From: Actinobacteria bacterium UBA7398
GTDB taxonomy: Bacteria > Actinomycetota > Actinomycetes > Nanopelagicales > Nanopelagicaceae
Length of the DNA: 9,450 nt
Assembly: GCA_002470135.1 (NCBI GenBank)
Contig: DKNC01000019.1
Location: 1-9,450, forward strand
Direction of reading: 5' to 3'
Shown: piece after piece, positions 6,256 to 9,450 of the stretch
Position numbering within the stretch: the first letter of the stretch is position 1
Layout: each line of letters opens with the position of its first letter
Program-made: the position numbers and the translations under genes
The notes under the pieces: generated by a model
Told to the model about the DNA's origin: nothing
The model's database searches: none
The model's input: the letters and a program-made list of their open reading frames with translations, nothing else

Positions 6256-7700
6256 TGAATGACCGCTTCCACTTCAATCTCTACTAAATATTCTTCACCG
6301 ATTAATTTTGCTTCCACCATGGTGTTCGCCGGCCGAATATCGGCAAACCTTTCGCCGTGCGCTCTTGAAACTCCTTCCCAATTCTTCATCTCACTTATAT
6401 AAACTCTAGAACGTACGACATCGGTCAATTTCGCACCTAAAGATTCAAGTGATGCTTCAATTTTATCTATTACAAAATGGGTTTGTGCAATTGGGTCGTT
6501 TACGCCAATAGCAAGTGCGCCATGTGTTGCGGTTGTGCCAGAAACTAGAACACGATCTCCAATTTTTACAGCACGTGAATATCCGGCGAGCACTTCCCAG
6601 GTTGTGCCAGAATCAATTCGAGTTTTTCCGGCAGATTCAATCGCTTTATATACTGGCGGAAAATCTTCTAAGTGGTGGCTTAAATCGCCAGATGCTGTTA
6701 AGTAAGGTGGCTTTCGGTATTCATCGCCGCAATCACCTGGTATTGGAATTAGTTCAGCTAGCGTCTTTGCAATCTCGTTTCGTGCTGAATCGGAAAGTTC
6801 GAAAGAGAAGAGCGAAGCTGCATCGCTAATGTAGGCGTTTTCGCCAAGCCTGGCGCCGATAATTACTGCACCAACCGACTTTTGCCCAAGTTGATACTTA
6901 CTTGCAACTGTAGAAATTGATCGATCAACGGTTTTACCAACTTTATCTAGCGTACTTAAAACGTTTTGGAATTTATCCCATCCGCCCGCCGCATCGATAA
7001 ACCGCTTGTATTTCATTAAGGACCAGTTCGCTAAACCATCAGATGCTGGTTCGGTTTTCCCCAGCCATTTCTGAGAGAGGAAGCCGCCGCACAAAGTTCC
7101 ATATGCCAAAATTGCGATCCCGTTTTCGGCGCAGTAATCCGCCATCTTGCCGCCACCGCGTTGGTCAATTAGCGAATATGAAATTTGGTTAGAGACTAAA
7201 TCAACGCCGCTAGATTTTGCTATTCGCAGGTGCGCAGTATCAAAATTTGTAGTTCCGATGGCGCCAATTAAACCTTCAACTTTCAATTCCTGTAAATAAA
7301 TTAGCGCATCTAGCCAATATGGATTCGCAAAATTCCAAGCATGATATTGAAGTAAGTCAACTTTCTCAGTTTGTAAGCGTTCGCAACGTTCTTTAATGGC
7401 TGCGCGAACTTGTTCTCGAGTAACTGGACCAGGCTTTGGTACCCACTTAGTTAGCATGGTGGCGGACTTACCGCTCGGATTATTTTTTTTGAAATAACCG
7501 GCGATGATTTCGGCGGAACCATAATGATCAGCCATATCAAAAGTATTTAATCCCGCATCTGCATAAGGTGCCATAAATGCTGAGGTGGCAATCGGGTCTA
7601 GAGTATTGCCGTTCTTTTCCATATCGGCTATCTGCCATAAACCTGTGATGGCTCGAGAGATTTCTAAACCAGGTGCAAGTTTATATTTTTCAATACCCAT
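6252..7700 (-). CDS. Aldo/keto reductase fused to a C-terminal RidA/YjgF-like domain
   Basis: A 482-residue two-domain cytoplasmic protein. Residues 1 to about 320 are an aldo/keto reductase barrel with an intact tetrad: D55 and Y60 in 'FDMADHY', K85 in 'LTKW', H120 in 'LLQYHAW'. 'YGTLCGGFLSQKWLG' (200-214) and 'AVIIGAR' (278-284) follow. A linker (about 321-365) with 'GDCGDEYRKPPYL' and 'SGDLSHHL' leads to a Rid domain (about 366-482): 'GYSRAVKIGDRVLVSGTTA', 'VVRSRVYISEM', 'HGERFADIRPANTMVE', 'YLVEIEVEAV'. In E. coli RidA the imine-hydrolysing arginine lies in PARS; the aligned stretch here is PANT (457-460), so that arginine is Asn459. Canonical 2-aminoacrylate deaminase activity is therefore doubtful. 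The reading frame is continuous and both domains look complete. The start ATG at 7700 lies 15 nt after the ATPase stop with no clear Shine-Dalgarno, suggesting reinitiation. Substrate is unknown. Confidence 0.9.
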   Translation of the reverse strand: MGIEKYKLAPGLEISRAITGLWQIADMEKNGNTLDPIATSAFMAPYADAGLNTFDMADHYGSAEIIAGYFKKNNPSGKSATMLTKWVPKPGPVTREQVRAAIKERCERLQTEKVDLLQYHAWNFANPYWLDALIYLQELKVEGLIGAIGTTNFDTAHLRIAKSSGVDLVSNQISYSLIDQRGGGKMADYCAENGIAILAYGTLCGGFLSQKWLGKTEPASDGLANWSLMKYKRFIDAAGGWDKFQNVLSTLDKVGKTVDRSISTVASKYQLGQKSVGAVIIGARLGENAYISDAASLFSFELSDSARNEIAKTLAELIPIPGDCGDEYRKPPYLTASGDLSHHLEDFPPVYKAIESAGKTRIDSGTTWEVLAGYSRAVKIGDRVLVSGTTATHGALAIGVNDPIAQTHFVIDKIEASLESLGAKLTDVVRSRVYISEMKNWEGVSRAHGERFADIRPANTMVEAKLIGEEYLVEIEVEAVIQ

Positions 7701-7715
7701 GTCGGGGAGAGTACC

Positions 7716-8462
7716 TTAAAGCCGTCCAGCTTGATGAACCCGTTTTATAAAATCTTTAGTTTTGGGATTGCTTGGGTTACCAATAACTTCGTTAGGTGTG
7801 CCGCGTTCGATAATGGTGCCAGATTCCAAATAACAAACTTGGTCCGCAACTTGGGTTGCGAAACCCATTTCATGTGTTGCCAAAACCATAGTCATGCCAT
7901 CGCTCTTTAAATCACGCACGATACTTAGTACTTCATTAACCAATACTGGATCTAGCGCAGAAGTTACTTCGTCCAATAGCAATAACCGCGGATTAACCGC
8001 AAGCGAGCGGATGATTGCGACCCGTTGTTGCTGGCCACCACTTAGTCGATCTGGGTATTGCTCGGCTTTATCAAGTAAATCAAATCGTTTCAAAAGCTGG
8101 TTTGAAATTTCGAAAGATTCTTCTTTACTCTTTTGATGAACTTTTATTGGGGAAAGCGCAATGTTATCCCGCACAGTCATATGTGGAAAAAGATTAAAAG
8201 ATTGAAAAACCATTCCTAATTTACGACGAACTTCATCGGGGTCGATTTCTGGATCAGATATCTCAACTCCGTCTAGCAAAATAGCGCCGTCATCAATTGT
8301 CTCTAACAGGTTAATACATCTAAGTAAGGTAGATTTTCCAGAACCAGATGCACCAATCAAAACAGTTGCAGTATGTACCGGAACTGCTAACGATAAATCA
8401 TCTATAACCAGCTCGGCACCAAATGATTTTCGTAAATTCTTAATCTCCAGAACTGGTTGCAT
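7716..8462 (-). CDS. Polar amino-acid ABC transporter ATP-binding protein (GlnQ/HisP type)
   Basis: A 248-residue ATPase that drives the permease encoded just upstream. Walker A GASGSGKST (37-45), Q-loop Q87 in 'VFQSFNLFPHMT', signature LSGGQQQR (140-147), Walker B LLLLDE (160-165), D-loop SALD (168-171) and switch histidine H197 in 'THEMGFA' are all present. 'VFQSFNLFPHMTVRDNI' and 'DEVTSALDP' are hallmarks of the polar amino-acid uptake subfamily (GlnQ, HisP, ArtP), and length is normal. The ATG shares one base with the permease stop (TGATG), and AAGG lies 9 nt before it. It is followed after 15 nt by the reductase-Rid fusion on the same strand. The transported solute cannot be told from the ATPase alone. 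Confidence 0.95.
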   Translation of the reverse strand: MQPVLEIKNLRKSFGAELVIDDLSLAVPVHTATVLIGASGSGKSTLLRCINLLETIDDGAILLDGVEISDPEIDPDEVRRKLGMVFQSFNLFPHMTVRDNIALSPIKVHQKSKEESFEISNQLLKRFDLLDKAEQYPDRLSGGQQQRVAIIRSLAVNPRLLLLDEVTSALDPVLVNEVLSIVRDLKSDGMTMVLATHEMGFATQVADQVCYLESGTIIERGTPNEVIGNPSNPKTKDFIKRVHQAGRL

Positions 8463-9331
8463 CAGATCGTGCCTTCAGCGCTCTGCCGAGAATATGAGCC
8501 GCGAATGGCTTTATCGGTATAACGCGTTAGCGGAATTGTGATTAATAGGAAGAGAATTGCTGCTACGACATATGGGGTGTAGTTAAAAGTTCGGCTGCTA
8601 TTTATTTGGGCAGCTCTAATTGCATCGATTACCCCAAGAATTGAAACTAAACCCGTATCTTTAAGAAGCGAAACAAAATCATTTAATAGCGGTGGAATGA
8701 CTCGACGAAGAGCTTGTGGCAAAACCACATATCGCATTGTTTGCGCGCTTGATAATCCGAGTGATCGTGCCGCCGCTTTTTGGCTGGGATGGATTGAGAG
8801 AATTCCGCTGCGAATGACTTCCGAGACGTATGCTGAATAAGTCAGTATTACCGCGACCGAACCTAGAATAGTTACATTGCTTGTGATTGCGCGTAATTGA
8901 AGTGCCGGAACACCGAACCCAACTAAGAGGATTACTAATAAGAGCGGTACGCCGCGAAAAATATCGGTATAAGCAGCAGCGAGAAATCTAAAGGGTGTTA
9001 GGGCGGCCGATTTAGTTGTTCTCAATATTGCGAGCGAGAGCGCAATTATCCCGATACAAATAGAGCCAATAACTGTGAGTTTTAAATTTAGCCAGAGACC
9101 CTTAATTACAGTAGGCAAGACTTCCTTGCCATAATCAACATCAAAAAAGGTTTTTTTAACAACTTCCCAGCCAGGAGATGTGATGGTGACACTCAGCAAA
9201 GTGCCGATCACGATGATTGAAGATATAGCAGCTATTAAAAATTGACGTTTGGATATCCGACTTCTAGTGGCCCGTCGTTCTAATTCACGAGAGCTTGGCG
9301 ACCATGAATTATTAAATGCCATGGTCGCCAA
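8462..9331 (-). CDS. Polar amino-acid ABC transporter permease (HisM/GlnP type)
   Basis: A 289-residue integral membrane permease of the His/Glu/Gln/Arg/opine 3-TM family. Conserved marks are 'YTDIFRGVPLLLVILLVGFG' (121-140), the ATPase-docking EAA loop 'QKAAARSLGLSSAQTMRYVV' (184-203, followed by LPQ) and 'VSLLKDTGLVSILGVIDAI' (220-238). Hydrophobic spans lie at roughly 31-50, 83-103, 118-140, 153-170, 222-236 and 253-268. The N-terminus carries a charged cytoplasmic extension (about 14-29) before the first span. The TTG start at 9329-9331 is favoured by AAGG at 9336-9339; an in-frame ATG at 9322 (three codons later) is the alternative but is 13 nt from that Shine-Dalgarno. Only one permease gene is visible, so the channel may be a homodimer unless another lies outside the window. 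Confidence 0.93.
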   Translation of the reverse strand: MATMAFNNSWSPSSRELERRATRSRISKRQFLIAAISSIIVIGTLLSVTITSPGWEVVKKTFFDVDYGKEVLPTVIKGLWLNLKLTVIGSICIGIIALSLAILRTTKSAALTPFRFLAAAYTDIFRGVPLLLVILLVGFGVPALQLRAITSNVTILGSVAVILTYSAYVSEVIRSGILSIHPSQKAAARSLGLSSAQTMRYVVLPQALRRVIPPLLNDFVSLLKDTGLVSILGVIDAIRAAQINSSRTFNYTPYVVAAILFLLITIPLTRYTDKAIRGSYSRQSAEGTI

Positions 9332-9348
9332 ACTACCTTAACTCGTAA

Positions 9349-9450
9349 CTATTCTTTGATTACAGGTGCGCCGGCTTCAGTAGATAACCATTGTGTAGTT
9401 ATCGCATCGAGCGTTCCATCTGCAGTAATTGCATCAACTGCGCCACTTAC
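9349..9450 (-). CDS. Polar amino-acid ABC transporter solute-binding protein, C-terminal fragment (runs off the window)
   Basis: Only the last 33 codons plus the TAG stop are in the window; the gene continues past the right edge. The visible end contains 'ADGTLDAITTQWLS' followed by a short tail ending in VIKE. 'DGTLDAI..KW' is the typical last helix of family 3 extracellular solute-binding proteins (SBP_bac_3: GlnH, HisJ, FliY). It lies 17 nt upstream of the matching permease on the same strand. It is therefore very probably the secreted or lipid-anchored receptor of this importer. Signal peptide, ligand-binding residues and the operon promoter are outside the window, so specificity cannot be judged. 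Confidence 0.8.
   Translation of the reverse strand, partial: VSGAVDAITADGTLDAITTQWLSTEAGAPVIKE

Noticed and set aside
6515..6829. Plus-strand open frame of 104 codons opposite the reductase-Rid junction.
   Set aside because: It resembles no protein I recognise and overlaps conserved sequence on the other strand. I also considered it as evidence for a broken fusion, but the minus-strand frame is continuous through the junction.
9143..9157. A6-GG-T7 symmetric run resembling a hairpin with U-tract.
   Set aside because: It is pure A/T pairing with a 2-nt loop, inside the permease coding region; it is not a credible terminator.

Overview
The window reads as a compact, moderately low-GC actinobacterial genome segment, probably from a free-living aquatic lineage such as the freshwater acI group (Nanopelagicales: Planktophila or Nanopelagicus type). 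This is an inference from protein flavour, very tight gene packing (1-8 nt overlaps, almost no intergenic DNA), frequent GTG/TTG starts and transporter-rich content. No computed phylogeny supports it. No rRNA, tRNA, CRISPR array, insertion sequence or phage gene is visible.

Region 1 (about 48-4870, minus strand) is a complete branched-chain-amino-acid-type (HAAT) ABC importer operon in the order livH-livM-livG-livF-livK. The two permeases and two ATPases overlap end to end. The solute-binding gene comes last, after a 68-nt gap that holds two inverted repeats, and the operon closes on a strong bidirectional hairpin terminator at about 48-81. A candidate promoter for the operon lies at 4842-4870, with a perfect 7+7 bp palindrome over its -10/+1 region.

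Region 2 (4889-5218, plus strand) is one small TIGR04076-type gene divergent from livH. It has no Shine-Dalgarno sequence, and a TANNNT -10 box 7 nt before its GTG suggests a leaderless mRNA. Its stop codon overlaps that of the convergent aldo/keto reductase gene.

Region 3 (5215-9450, minus strand) is a second operon running in from the right edge. In transcription order it holds the 3' end of a polar amino-acid (family 3) solute-binding protein, a HisM/GlnP-type permease, a GlnQ-type ATPase, an unusual fusion of an aldo/keto reductase with a C-terminal RidA/YjgF-like domain, and a second paralogous aldo/keto reductase. The tight spacing implies uptake of a small polar nitrogenous solute coupled to intracellular carbonyl/imine chemistry by the two reductases and the Rid domain.

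The most interesting items are the reductase-Rid fusion (catalytic tetrad intact, but the RidA arginine replaced by asparagine), its co-transcription with a dedicated importer, the adjoining TIGR04076 gene, and the palindromic putative operator in front of livH.
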